From Pseudomonadota bacterium (lineage in GTDB: Bacteria > Pseudomonadota > Gammaproteobacteria > Burkholderiales > SG8-41): 5,194 nt of DNA. The number at the start of each line of letters is the position of its first letter. The first letter of the stretch is position 1. A program made the translations under genes and the position numbers. The DNA lies in assembly GCA_023431245.1 (NCBI GenBank), contig JAEYXO010000238.1, positions 1 to 5,194 of the forward strand, in the 5' to 3' direction. Positions 1-5,185 of this stretch are shown here, in pieces. The notes under the pieces are model-generated. The model saw only the letters and a program-made list of their open reading frames with translations, did not search any database and was not told the origin of the DNA.

Positions 1-770
1 AGCTGCGCGAAGGTTTTGATTGCCTGGCGCAGGCCGTGGACCGGCTGCGCACGCATACCAGCGGCGGCATGCTGACCGTCAGCGCGGCGCCGTCATTCGC
101 CGCGCGCTGGCTGATGCCGCGGCTGCACCGCTTCATTGCCGCCCACCACGAGATCGACGTGCGCGTGTCGGCGCGGATGCGTCGCGTGAGCATCGACGGC
201 AAGGCCGACGTGGCCGAGCGCGCCACCATCGAGACCTGGCTCGACGATTCCGATGTGGCAATCCTCTACGGTCATGGCCACTATCCCGACCTCGACGTGC
301 ACAAGCTGCTGCCGCTGACGGTGACGCCGATCTGCAGCCCGCAGGCGCTGACCGGGGAGCATCCGCTGCGCACGCCCGAGGACCTGAAGCACTACATGCT
401 GCTCCATGACGACACCGGAGAGATGTATGACGGCGAATCGTTCTGGGATGTCTGGCTGAAGGCGGCGAACGTCAAAGGCGTGGATGCCAAGCGCGGCGCG
501 CGGTTCAGCCACGCGGTGCTCGCTTTCGAGGCGGCGATGGATGCGGTGGGCGTAGTGGCATCGATGCCGGCGCTGGCCGCCGAGGATCTTGCTGCAGGCC
601 GGCTGGTGACACCCTTTGAGTTGCGGGTGCCGCTGCAGTCAGCCTATTACCTGGTTTGTGAGCCGCACGCGAAAACACGGCCCACGGTGGCGGCCTTCCG
701 CGACTGGTTGATTGCGGAAGCGGCCAAGGATGCCGGGATTACCGCTCCGGCGCCCGCTGCCGCGGGTTAG
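1..770 (+). CDS. LysR-family transcriptional regulator, GcvA subfamily (5'-truncated by window edge)
   Basis: The reading frame is open from base 3 and ends at TAG 768-770, giving 255 visible residues. LysR proteins are about 300 residues; aligning from memory with E. coli GcvA places the first visible residue near position 70, so the whole winged-helix DNA-binding domain is off the window. The visible part starts with the linker helix (LREGFDCLAQAVDRL) and continues into the periplasmic-binding-protein-like effector domain. GcvA-type signatures include LTVSAAPSFAARWLMPRL, DVAILYGHGHYPDL, ICSPQALTGEHPLRTPEDL, LLHDDTG and AYYLVCEPHAKTRP. Compared with GcvA, the stretch between the first beta strands and DVAILYG carries roughly 15 extra residues (RRVSIDGKADVAERATIETW region). 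The effector cannot be told from sequence. It is convergent with the MFS gene and overlaps it by 4 bp. The GTG at 36 is internal to the frame, not the true start. Confidence 0.93.
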   Translation, partial: LREGFDCLAQAVDRLRTHTSGGMLTVSAAPSFAARWLMPRLHRFIAAHHEIDVRVSARMRRVSIDGKADVAERATIETWLDDSDVAILYGHGHYPDLDVHKLLPLTVTPICSPQALTGEHPLRTPEDLKHYMLLHDDTGEMYDGESFWDVWLKAANVKGVDAKRGARFSHAVLAFEAAMDAVGVVASMPALAAEDLAAGRLVTPFELRVPLQSAYYLVCEPHAKTRPTVAAFRDWLIAEAAKDAGITAPAPAAAG

Positions 771-1981
771 ACCGGTTTTGTCGCAGGGTCGCGGTCGATC
801 TGGCGGTCGTCGATCGGCAGGTTGAGCAGGGTGGCGACGATGCCCATGCCGATGGTCAACACCCACATCACCATGTACGACCCCGTGGCGTCGAACACGT
901 AGCCGCCGATCCAAACGCCGGCGAAACTCCCCACCTGGTGGAAGAAGAACGCGATGCCGGTCAGCGTCGACAGGTATTTGACGCCGAAGACATGCGCGAT
1001 CAGGCCGCCGGTCAGCGGCACCGTGCCCAGCCACAGGAAGCCGATGGCGGCAGAAAACAGGTAGACCGTCAGCGGCGTCACCGGCAGCAGGATGAATATG
1101 GTGATGACGATCGAGCGCGTGAAATAGAGCAGCGACAGCAGGTATTTCTTGGTGTGGCGTCCGCCGAGCCAGCCCCAGGCATAGCTGCCGATCATGTTGA
1201 AGAAGCCGATCAGCGCGAGGCCCGCCATGCCGGTCTCCGGTGTCATTTTCTGGTCGACGAGGTAGGCCGGGAAATGCACGGCGATGAACAGCAGCTGGAA
1301 GCCGCAGACCGTGTACGCGGTGCACAGCAGCAGGAAGCCGCGGTGGGCGAAGGCCTCGCGCAACGCTTCGCCGGCCGATTGCTTGAACAGGCTCGCGGCC
1401 TGCGCGCCTTTGTCCTCGACCAGCGCCGAGGATAGCGGGATGATCACCAGCACGGTCAGCGCGAGTATGACCAGGGCCTGGTGCCAGCCGACCTGGTTGA
1501 TCAGCCACTGGCCGTAGGGCAGCATCGCGAACTGTCCGAAGGAGCCGGCGGCGCCGGCGATGCCCAGCGCGACGCTGCGTTTCTCCGGCGGGAAGGCGCG
1601 GCCGATGACGCCGAACACGATCGAGAATCCGCTGCAGCCCAGCGAAGCGCCGATCAGCAGGCCAGCGCTCAGCGTGAGTTCCAGCCCTGTGCTCGACACC
1701 GACATCAGGTAGAGGCCCAGCGCGTAGAGCAGGGCGCCGCCGACGAGCACGCGCGCGGTGCCGAACTTGTCGGCGATCAATCCGGTGATCGGCTGCGAGA
1801 TACCGTAGAGCAGGTTCTGGATCGCGATCGCGAAAGCGAAGGTCTCGCGGCCGATGCCGAGGTCGGCGGTCATCGGCTGCAGGTAGAGGCCGAAATTGTG
1901 CCTCACGCCGAGGGCGACGGTGAGGATCATGCCGCCGCAGAACAGCACCATCGCGGGCGTGCGCCAGTTGGGTTTGTGCAT
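767..1981 (-). CDS. Major facilitator superfamily transporter (12 TM, monocarboxylate/oxalate-formate-type)
   Basis: This 404-residue protein is the normal length for an MFS permease and should sit in the inner membrane. About twelve hydrophobic segments are visible, six on each side of a hydrophilic central loop near residues 188-214. MFS motif A lies in the loop between TM2 and TM3 (GLIADKFGTAR, residues 67-77). The C-terminal half has the stretch GFLWLGTVPLTGGLIAHVFG followed by TLTGIAFFFHQVGSF and GVWIGGYVFDATGSY, a pattern I associate with MFS proteins annotated as YbfB, monocarboxylate or oxalate/formate antiporter-like. A small organic acid is therefore a plausible substrate, but this is inference. 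The start ATG at 1981 lacks a strong Shine-Dalgarno; Met11 is an alternative. The TAA stop at 769-767 overlaps the convergent LysR stop. Confidence 0.93.
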   Translation of the reverse strand: MHKPNWRTPAMVLFCGGMILTVALGVRHNFGLYLQPMTADLGIGRETFAFAIAIQNLLYGISQPITGLIADKFGTARVLVGGALLYALGLYLMSVSSTGLELTLSAGLLIGASLGCSGFSIVFGVIGRAFPPEKRSVALGIAGAAGSFGQFAMLPYGQWLINQVGWHQALVILALTVLVIIPLSSALVEDKGAQAASLFKQSAGEALREAFAHRGFLLLCTAYTVCGFQLLFIAVHFPAYLVDQKMTPETGMAGLALIGFFNMIGSYAWGWLGGRHTKKYLLSLLYFTRSIVITIFILLPVTPLTVYLFSAAIGFLWLGTVPLTGGLIAHVFGVKYLSTLTGIAFFFHQVGSFAGVWIGGYVFDATGSYMVMWVLTIGMGIVATLLNLPIDDRQIDRDPATKPV

Positions 1982-2007
1982 TGCGGTCCGGCCGGGGGAA
2001 AGCCCGG

Positions 2008-2013
2008 ATTCTA
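2008..2013 (-). promoter_or_regulatory. Possible -10 box for the MFS gene
   Basis: Read on the minus strand these bases are TAGAAT, five of six matches to the sigma-70 -10 consensus, 26 nt upstream of the MFS start codon. No good -35 hexamer is visible; the nearest candidate, TTGGAG, is only 15 nt further upstream. Assigned from pattern alone. Confidence 0.3.
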
Positions 2014-2056
2014 TCGGAATGGCGCCGGCTCCAACCGAGGGGCGTGTGTTTTCCGG

Positions 2057-2062
2057 TAGAAT
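2057..2062 (+). promoter_or_regulatory. Possible -10 box for tRNA-Pro
   Basis: TAGAAT lies 14 nt before the mature tRNA 5' end, so a transcript starting 6-8 nt downstream would carry a leader of less than ten bases, typical for a tRNA gene. No convincing -35 element is seen 16-18 nt upstream. The segment from 1982 to 2076 is the only space for the divergent promoters of the MFS gene and this tRNA. Confidence 0.38.
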
Positions 2063-2076
2063 TCCGCATTGCGAAT

Positions 2077-2153
2077 CAGGGTGTAGCGCAGCCCGGTAGC
2101 GCGCCTGCCTTGGGCGCAGGAGGTCGTGGGTTCGAATCCCACCTCCCTGACCA
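2077..2153 (+). tRNA. tRNA-Pro, anticodon TGG
   Basis: A full 77-nt cloverleaf can be folded by hand. The acceptor 5' strand is 2077-2083 and pairs with 2143-2149; the D stem is GCGC 2086-2089 with GCGC 2099-2102 around a nine-base loop containing GG; the anticodon stem is CCTGC 2104-2108 with GCAGG 2116-2120; the loop CTTGGGC puts anticodon TGG at 2111-2113 with G37. The T arm is GTGGG-TTCGAAT-CCCAC (2126-2142). The discriminator is A73 (2150) and CCA is encoded at 2151-2153. C1-G72 with A73, G35 and G36 are the known bacterial prolyl-tRNA identity features. One flaw is a U6-U67 mismatch in the acceptor stem (2082 against 2144). This wobble-capable tRNA reads CCA and probably other CCN codons. 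Confidence 0.96.
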
Positions 2154-2194
2154 GCAAACCCGCCTTTCCTTTCTTTTTCGTCGGAATCGGTCCC

Positions 2195-2485
2195 ATGCTG
2201 TTTGCACTGCTCGCCGGGGCGATACTCGGCTTCATGCCGCTGCCCACACCTGCCGCCTTTCTCGTGCTGCTTGTCCTGCTGTCGCTGAAGGGGCTGCTCG
2301 ATGTGCGGTACGAAAAAATGCCGCTGTTCAATTCAACGTCGCCCTTCCTGCTGTACTGCCACAACCTGGCCGAGCGCGGCGAGGACACCGGTTATGCCTG
2401 GATCAGCTATGTTCTGCAGCTGATCGTGTTCGGCATGATTTTCGGCGGCGGGCTGCTCGCCTTCGCGCGTTACCTGCGCGCCTGA
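2195..2485 (+). CDS. Small integral membrane protein of unknown function
   Basis: I do not recognise a family. The ATG at 2195 gives a 96-residue protein ending at TGA 2483-2485. The frame is open further upstream, but only into the tRNA, so this start is preferred; upstream GTG 2126 lies inside the T arm. The Shine-Dalgarno is weak (CGGA about 10 nt upstream). Residues 2-14 and 20-37 are hydrophobic and separated by a proline-rich turn (MPLPTP), then comes a polar stretch of about 35 residues with charged DVRYEK and HNLAERGEDTG, and a final hydrophobic segment at about 70-92 before a basic end (ARYLRA). This predicts two or three membrane helices with a short soluble loop. Base composition matches the neighbours, which supports a real gene. 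It is convergent with the queuosine-precursor transporter with 9 nt between stops, and follows the tRNA by 41 nt with no terminator between. Confidence 0.75.
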   Translation: MLFALLAGAILGFMPLPTPAAFLVLLVLLSLKGLLDVRYEKMPLFNSTSPFLLYCHNLAERGEDTGYAWISYVLQLIVFGMIFGGGLLAFARYLRA

Positions 2486-2499
2486 GCCCCGGACTCAGG
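2481..2499. repeat. Short inverted repeat spanning two convergent stop codons
   Basis: CCTGAG (2481-2486) and CTCAGG (2494-2499) form a perfect 6-bp stem with a 7-nt loop. The TGA of the small membrane protein is in the left arm and the TGA of the opposing transporter gene is in the right arm. No T-run follows on either strand, so it is not a classical intrinsic terminator, though it could form a modest 3'-end hairpin in both transcripts. Confidence 0.35.
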
Positions 2500-3199
2500 G
2501 TTTCAGCGCGAAGGGGCTGAAATTGGTGTCCCGGTCGTAGTGGTCGACCTGTTCCGCGCGCTTCAGGAAGTTGACCACCTTGTAGGTCACCGGCGTCAGC
2601 ACCACTTCCACGCCGACCTTGGCGACGAACTGCGCCGCCATCACCATGGGCAGTTTGTCGTCGGGGATGATGCCGGCGCCGTAGAAGGCCAGCGGGTAAA
2701 ACAGTGCAGAATCCACCGCCTCACCGGCGATCGTCGAGCCTATCGTGCGTGTCCACAGCCAGCGGCCCGCGGTCGCGATCTTCATTTTTGCGAGCACGTA
2801 GGAATTGACGAATTCGCCGCAGAAGTAGGCGATCATCGAGGCGGCGACGATGCGCGGCGCATTGCCGAAGGCGATCTCGTAAGCGGCCTGGTGGCTCCAG
2901 AACGGCGCCGGCGGCAGGGCCACGACCACGGTGGCCATGAATGACGCGAAACCGAGGCCCGCGAATCCCGCCCAGATCACGCGCCGCGCGCGGGCGTAGC
3001 CGTAGACTTCGGTGAGGATGTCGCCGAAGACGTATGAAATCGGAAAGAACAGCACGCCGGCGCCGAAGGTGACCGCGCCGAGCAGTGGCAGATCGAGTTG
3101 GGCAATCTTCGCCGGGCCGATCAGGTTGGCACAGATCAGCACCGTGACGAAGGCCGCCATCACGAACTCGTAGTAACGGTAGCTGCGCTGGGCGGCCAT
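2495..3199 (-). CDS. yhhQ: Queuosine precursor transporter (YhhQ/VUT family, DUF165)
   Basis: The 234-residue product fits the YhhQ family (E. coli YhhQ is about 220 residues), inner-membrane proteins that import preQ0/preQ1 for the queuosine tRNA modification. About six hydrophobic segments are visible. Family signatures are FPISYVFGDILTEVYGYARA (residues 52-71), the polar intramembrane GEFVNSYVLAKMK (128-140), RTIGSTIAGEAVDSALFYP (151-169) and the C-terminal VVNFLKRAEQVDHYDRDTNF (208-227). The conserved polar and charged residues in the membrane (D60, E64, E129, N132, E160, D163) are present. The start ATG at 3199 has only a weak GGA about 8 nt upstream. It follows the GST stop by 17 nt and is probably translated from the same mRNA; that gap is too short for a preQ1 riboswitch directly in front of it. 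No other queuosine gene is in the window, so its substrate is assigned from the family. Confidence 0.93.
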   Translation of the reverse strand: MAAQRSYRYYEFVMAAFVTVLICANLIGPAKIAQLDLPLLGAVTFGAGVLFFPISYVFGDILTEVYGYARARRVIWAGFAGLGFASFMATVVVALPPAPFWSHQAAYEIAFGNAPRIVAASMIAYFCGEFVNSYVLAKMKIATAGRWLWTRTIGSTIAGEAVDSALFYPLAFYGAGIIPDDKLPMVMAAQFVAKVGVEVVLTPVTYKVVNFLKRAEQVDHYDRDTNFSPFALKP

Positions 3200-3216
3200 G
3201 ATTCTGATCCGGGTTT

Positions 3217-3837
3217 TTACGTCAGCGGTGCCGCGCAGTGTTTCCGGAAGTCGGGCCGTGCCGAAACCGTCTTGAACCAGCGTTCGTAATGCGGCAGCGC
3301 CGGCCTTTCGATCGGCACGTTGAACCAGCGGTGGGCGAGTACCGCGTGCGGAATGTCGGCCATCGTGAATGCCGCGCCGGCGAAATATTCGTTTTTCGCG
3401 AGATGCGCGTCAGCCATGGCGAGGTAGCCGGCAAGTTTCTGCCGGTTGTCCTCGACTTCGGCCAGGTTGCGTTTTTCCGGCGGCGTGCGGATCAGGATCC
3501 AGAACACCGGCTTCATGTGGTTCCACAGCGTCGTGCTGTACCACTCCATCCAGCGGTCGGCATCCGCCGCCTCGCGCGGATCGGCCGGGCACAGCGTTCC
3601 GAGGCCGTGCTTGCGCGCGAGGTAACGCACGATGGCATGGGATTCCCACAGCAGGAAGCCGTCGTCGTTGATCAGCGGCACCAGGCCGTTGGGGTTCATC
3701 GCCTTGAATTCCGGCGTGTTGTTGACACCGAATTGCATGCCGGCGTCGATGCGCTCGAAGGGCAGGTCCAGTTCGGCGCAGGTCCACAGCACTTTCTGCA
3801 CGTTGATGGAGTTCGTGCGTCCCCAGATTTTCAGCAT
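3217..3837 (-). CDS. Glutathione S-transferase family protein
   Basis: This 206-residue cytosolic protein has the usual GST length and two-domain layout. The N-terminal thioredoxin-like domain (about 1-78) contains IWGRTNSINVQKVLW, with Ser10 or Asn12 the likely thiol-activating residue, then MNPNGLVPLINDDG with the cis-proline Pro54, and LWESHAIVRYLA, where Glu65-Ser66 bind the glutamyl part of glutathione. The helical C-terminal domain (about 88-200) carries the N-capping motif FTMADI (157-162; Thr158, Asp161). The pattern fits a common bacterial GST group; the electrophilic substrate is unknown. ATG 3837 was chosen because the GST fold begins there and AAGGA lies 6 nt upstream; the frame is open much further upstream, but that part is antisense to the dienelactone hydrolase. 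It is first in a probable operon with the YhhQ-type transporter and divergent from the hydrolase. Confidence 0.95.
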   Translation of the reverse strand: MLKIWGRTNSINVQKVLWTCAELDLPFERIDAGMQFGVNNTPEFKAMNPNGLVPLINDDGFLLWESHAIVRYLARKHGLGTLCPADPREAADADRWMEWYSTTLWNHMKPVFWILIRTPPEKRNLAEVEDNRQKLAGYLAMADAHLAKNEYFAGAAFTMADIPHAVLAHRWFNVPIERPALPHYERWFKTVSARPDFRKHCAAPLT

Positions 3838-3895
3838 CGCGATTCCTTGTTGTGGGCAGGTTCCATTCGGTGGACCGTAGTCTATCGCAGGACGG

Positions 3896-3918
3896 CTGCG
3901 GGCTATAATCGTCCGCAG
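3896..3918. promoter_or_regulatory. Inverted repeat around the -10 box (candidate operator)
   Basis: CTGCGG (3896-3901) and CCGCAG (3913-3918) are perfect 6-bp inverted arms separated by 11 nt that contain the TATAAT box. A dimeric repressor bound here would cover the -10 element. The placement is suggestive, but short GC-rich repeats also arise by chance, and no cognate regulator is identified in the window. Confidence 0.35.
3904..3909 (+). promoter_or_regulatory. Sigma-70 -10 box for the dienelactone hydrolase gene
   Basis: TATAAT matches the consensus exactly and stands 33 nt before the hydrolase start codon, giving a predicted leader of about 25-27 nt. The hexamer about 17 nt upstream (TCTATC, 3881-3886) is a poor -35, so the promoter may depend on an activator or be weak. 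The GST promoter must lie in the same 105-bp divergent region (3838-3942); its best -10 candidate is TAGACT on the minus strand at 3884-3879. Confidence 0.55.
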
Positions 3919-3931
3919 TTTACCCACCGAT

Positions 3932-3938
3932 GGAGGAG
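3932..3938 (+). promoter_or_regulatory. Strong Shine-Dalgarno of the dienelactone hydrolase gene
   Basis: GGAGGAG precedes ATG 3943 by 4 nt (6 nt if the core is taken as GGAGG). This spacing selects ATG 3943 over the in-frame ATG at 3952, which would be 13 nt away. Confidence 0.8.
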
Positions 3939-3942
3939 CAGC

Positions 3943-4611
3943 ATGGGCAGCATGATCGAACTCACCGCGGCCGACGGCCACAAATTCGGCGCCTACAAGG
4001 CGGAGCCGGCGGGCAAGCCGCGCGGCGGCCTCGTCGTGGTCATGGAAATTTTCGGCGTCAACAGCCACATCCGTTCCGTAGCCGACGGTTATGCCGCGGA
4101 CGGCTACCTGGTGATTGCGCCGGCGATGTTCGACCGCGTGCAGCGCGGTTACGAATGCGGCTACACCCAGCCGGAAATCGAAGTCAGCCGCGGCCTGATG
4201 CAGAAGGCAAGCCTGGACGACGCGATCAAGGACGTCCGTGCCTCGGTTCAGGCGCTGCAGGGTGCCGGGAAAACCGGCATTGTCGGTTATTGCTGGGGCG
4301 GCACCGTGGCCTGGAAGGCGGCCGCGGAAGTGGATGGCCTGGCCTGTTCGTCGCCGCATTACGGCGGCGGCATCCCCAACCACGCCGGCCTGCAACCGAA
4401 ATGCCCGGTGATGTTCCACTGGGGGGAAAAGGACCAGGGCATTCCGATGGACGCGGTGGCCAAGGTCAAGGCCGCGCACCCGCAGTTCGAGCACCACGTC
4501 TACCCCGCGGGCCACGGTTTCAACTGCGACCAGCGCGGATCCTACGACGCGGCCAGCGCGAAGCTCGCGCGCGAGCGCACGCTGGCCTTCCTGCGCAAGC
4601 ACGTCGGGTAA
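3943..4611 (+). CDS. Dienelactone hydrolase family protein
   Basis: The 222-residue cytosolic protein is an alpha/beta hydrolase of the dienelactone hydrolase family (carboxymethylenebutenolidase type, usually 220-240 residues). The classical enzyme opens dienelactone to maleylacetate in chlorocatechol breakdown, but many family members act on other lactones or esters. The catalytic set is visible: nucleophile Cys117 in GYCWGG (115-120), Asp164 in HWGEKDQGIP, and His191 in YPAGHGFNC; Glu35 in VVMEIFGVN matches the family glutamate that holds the cysteine in its resting state. Arg198 in QRGSYD is a candidate for the conserved substrate-binding arginine near the C terminus. Cysteine instead of serine as nucleophile supports a true DLH-type protein. 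No other aromatic ring-cleavage gene is present, so the substrate stays open. It is monocistronic, with its own promoter and a strong terminator after it. Confidence 0.95.
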   Translation: MGSMIELTAADGHKFGAYKAEPAGKPRGGLVVVMEIFGVNSHIRSVADGYAADGYLVIAPAMFDRVQRGYECGYTQPEIEVSRGLMQKASLDDAIKDVRASVQALQGAGKTGIVGYCWGGTVAWKAAAEVDGLACSSPHYGGGIPNHAGLQPKCPVMFHWGEKDQGIPMDAVAKVKAAHPQFEHHVYPAGHGFNCDQRGSYDAASAKLARERTLAFLRKHVG

Positions 4612-4624
4612 CCGCGGAAGGCGC

Positions 4625-4655
4625 AAAAAAAGCCGGCGTTCGCGCCGGCTTTTTT
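4625..4655. terminator. Bidirectional Rho-independent terminator
   Basis: GCCGGCG (4632-4638) pairs with CGCCGGC (4643-4649) across a TTCG tetraloop, flanked by a run of seven A (4625-4631) and a run of six T (4650-4655). On either strand the GC stem is followed by a U-tract, so it can end both the hydrolase transcript (stop at 4611) and the convergent CoxG-type transcript (stop at 4676). Confidence 0.93.
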
Positions 4656-4675
4656 GTTGCCGCTGACGGGACGGT

Positions 4676-5128
4676 TCAGGCCGCCGTGCCGCCGCTGGCG
4701 CGCTTGTTGAAGGCCGTGAAAAACTGCTCCGCGGTTTTTTTGGCGACGCCGTCAATCAGGCGTGCGCCAACCTGTGCCAGTTTGCCGCCGATGTTGGCCT
4801 TGACGCTGTAGCTCAGCCGTGTGGCGTCCGCCTCGGGGGCGAGGCTGACCCGGGCCTCGCCCTTGGCGAAGCCGGCGACGCCGCCCTGACCCTCGAACTG
4901 CAGGGTGTAGGAATCCGGTGCCTGCACGTCGAGCAGGGTCATTTTGCCCTTGAACTTGGCGCTGACCGGGCCGACTTTGGCGGTCATGGTCAGCAGGTAT
5001 TCGTTGTCAGACTGCTTTTCAATTGAATCGCAGCCGGGGATGCAATCCATCAGCACCGCGGTGTCGTTCAGTGCATCCCAGGTGGCCTGCTGGGGCAGGG
5101 CGATCAGCTGTTCGCCGGTCATTTCCAT
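4676..5128 (-). CDS. CoxG-family SRPBCC protein (carbon monoxide dehydrogenase subunit G-like)
   Basis: This 150-residue protein fits the CoxG family (COXG/PF06240), an SRPBCC fold with a hydrophobic ligand cavity. In CO-oxidising bacteria CoxG is an accessory protein of molybdenum CO dehydrogenase, linked to its membrane attachment or quinone use; many relatives occur without that enzyme. Family signatures are MDCIPGCDSIEK (27-38), KVGPVSAKFKGKMTL (51-65), PDSYTLQFEGQGGVAGFAKG (71-90) and the C-terminal helix GGKLAQVGARLIDGVAKKTAEQFF (114-137). It ends soon after this helix (RASGGTAA) and lacks the longer tail that I recall from CoxG proteins of true CO dehydrogenase operons. The ATG at 5128 is preceded by GGAG 10 nt upstream; Met3 is a less likely start. 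No coxMSL genes are in the window, so a role in CO oxidation is not shown. Confidence 0.9.
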   Translation of the reverse strand: MEMTGEQLIALPQQATWDALNDTAVLMDCIPGCDSIEKQSDNEYLLTMTAKVGPVSAKFKGKMTLLDVQAPDSYTLQFEGQGGVAGFAKGEARVSLAPEADATRLSYSVKANIGGKLAQVGARLIDGVAKKTAEQFFTAFNKRASGGTAA

Positions 5129-5179
5129 TGTTGCGGTTCTCCATGTTTCCAGCGCCCGATGTTACCGCATGCGGCGCGC

Positions 5180-5185
5180 TACAAT
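5180..5185 (+). promoter_or_regulatory. Possible -10 box for an off-window + strand gene
   Basis: TACAAT is a five-of-six match to the -10 consensus and would drive a gene beyond the right edge, divergent from the CoxG-type gene. No clear -35 is seen. A 10-bp palindrome, CCGCATGCGG (5165-5174), lies just before it. The downstream gene is not visible, so this is tentative. Confidence 0.3.

Noticed and set aside
753..766. GC hairpin CCCGC-TGCC-GCGGG at the end of the LysR gene as a terminator
   Set aside because: It lies inside the coding sequence, has only 5 bp and no U-tract directly after it.
1992..2007. Inverted repeat CCGGG-N6-CCCGG in the MFS leader
   Set aside because: Five-base GC arms are expected by chance in such GC-rich sequence; no riboswitch or attenuator structure is apparent.
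639..2069. Minus-strand 476-codon frame over the MFS gene
   Set aside because: A frame-shifted shadow of the MFS gene, very rich in arginine, as expected from high-GC coding sequence; the true frame shows twelve hydrophobic segments.
2077..2153. tRNA-Pro as an integration site for a mobile element
   Set aside because: No integrase gene, no repeat of the tRNA 3' end elsewhere in the window, and no change in composition next to it.
2011..2388. Minus-strand open frame of 125 codons across the tRNA (containing VGFEPTTSCAQG)
   Set aside because: This is the well-known spurious product of translating the complement of a tRNA T arm; it overlaps a clear tRNA-Pro and the small membrane-protein gene.
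1981..2520. Plus-strand open frame of 179 codons through the tRNA (containing AQPGSAPALGAGGRGFESH)
   Set aside because: Translation of the tRNA itself plus the wrong frame of the downstream gene; arginine- and alanine-rich with no fold signal.
3238..3942. Long upstream extension of the dienelactone hydrolase frame
   Set aside because: It is antisense to the GST gene; the strong Shine-Dalgarno, the TATAAT box and family length all place the start at 3943.
3838..4755. Minus-strand extension of the GST frame to 512 codons
   Set aside because: The extra residues are antisense to the hydrolase and rich in Arg and Ala; the GST fold and AAGGA site put the start at 3837.
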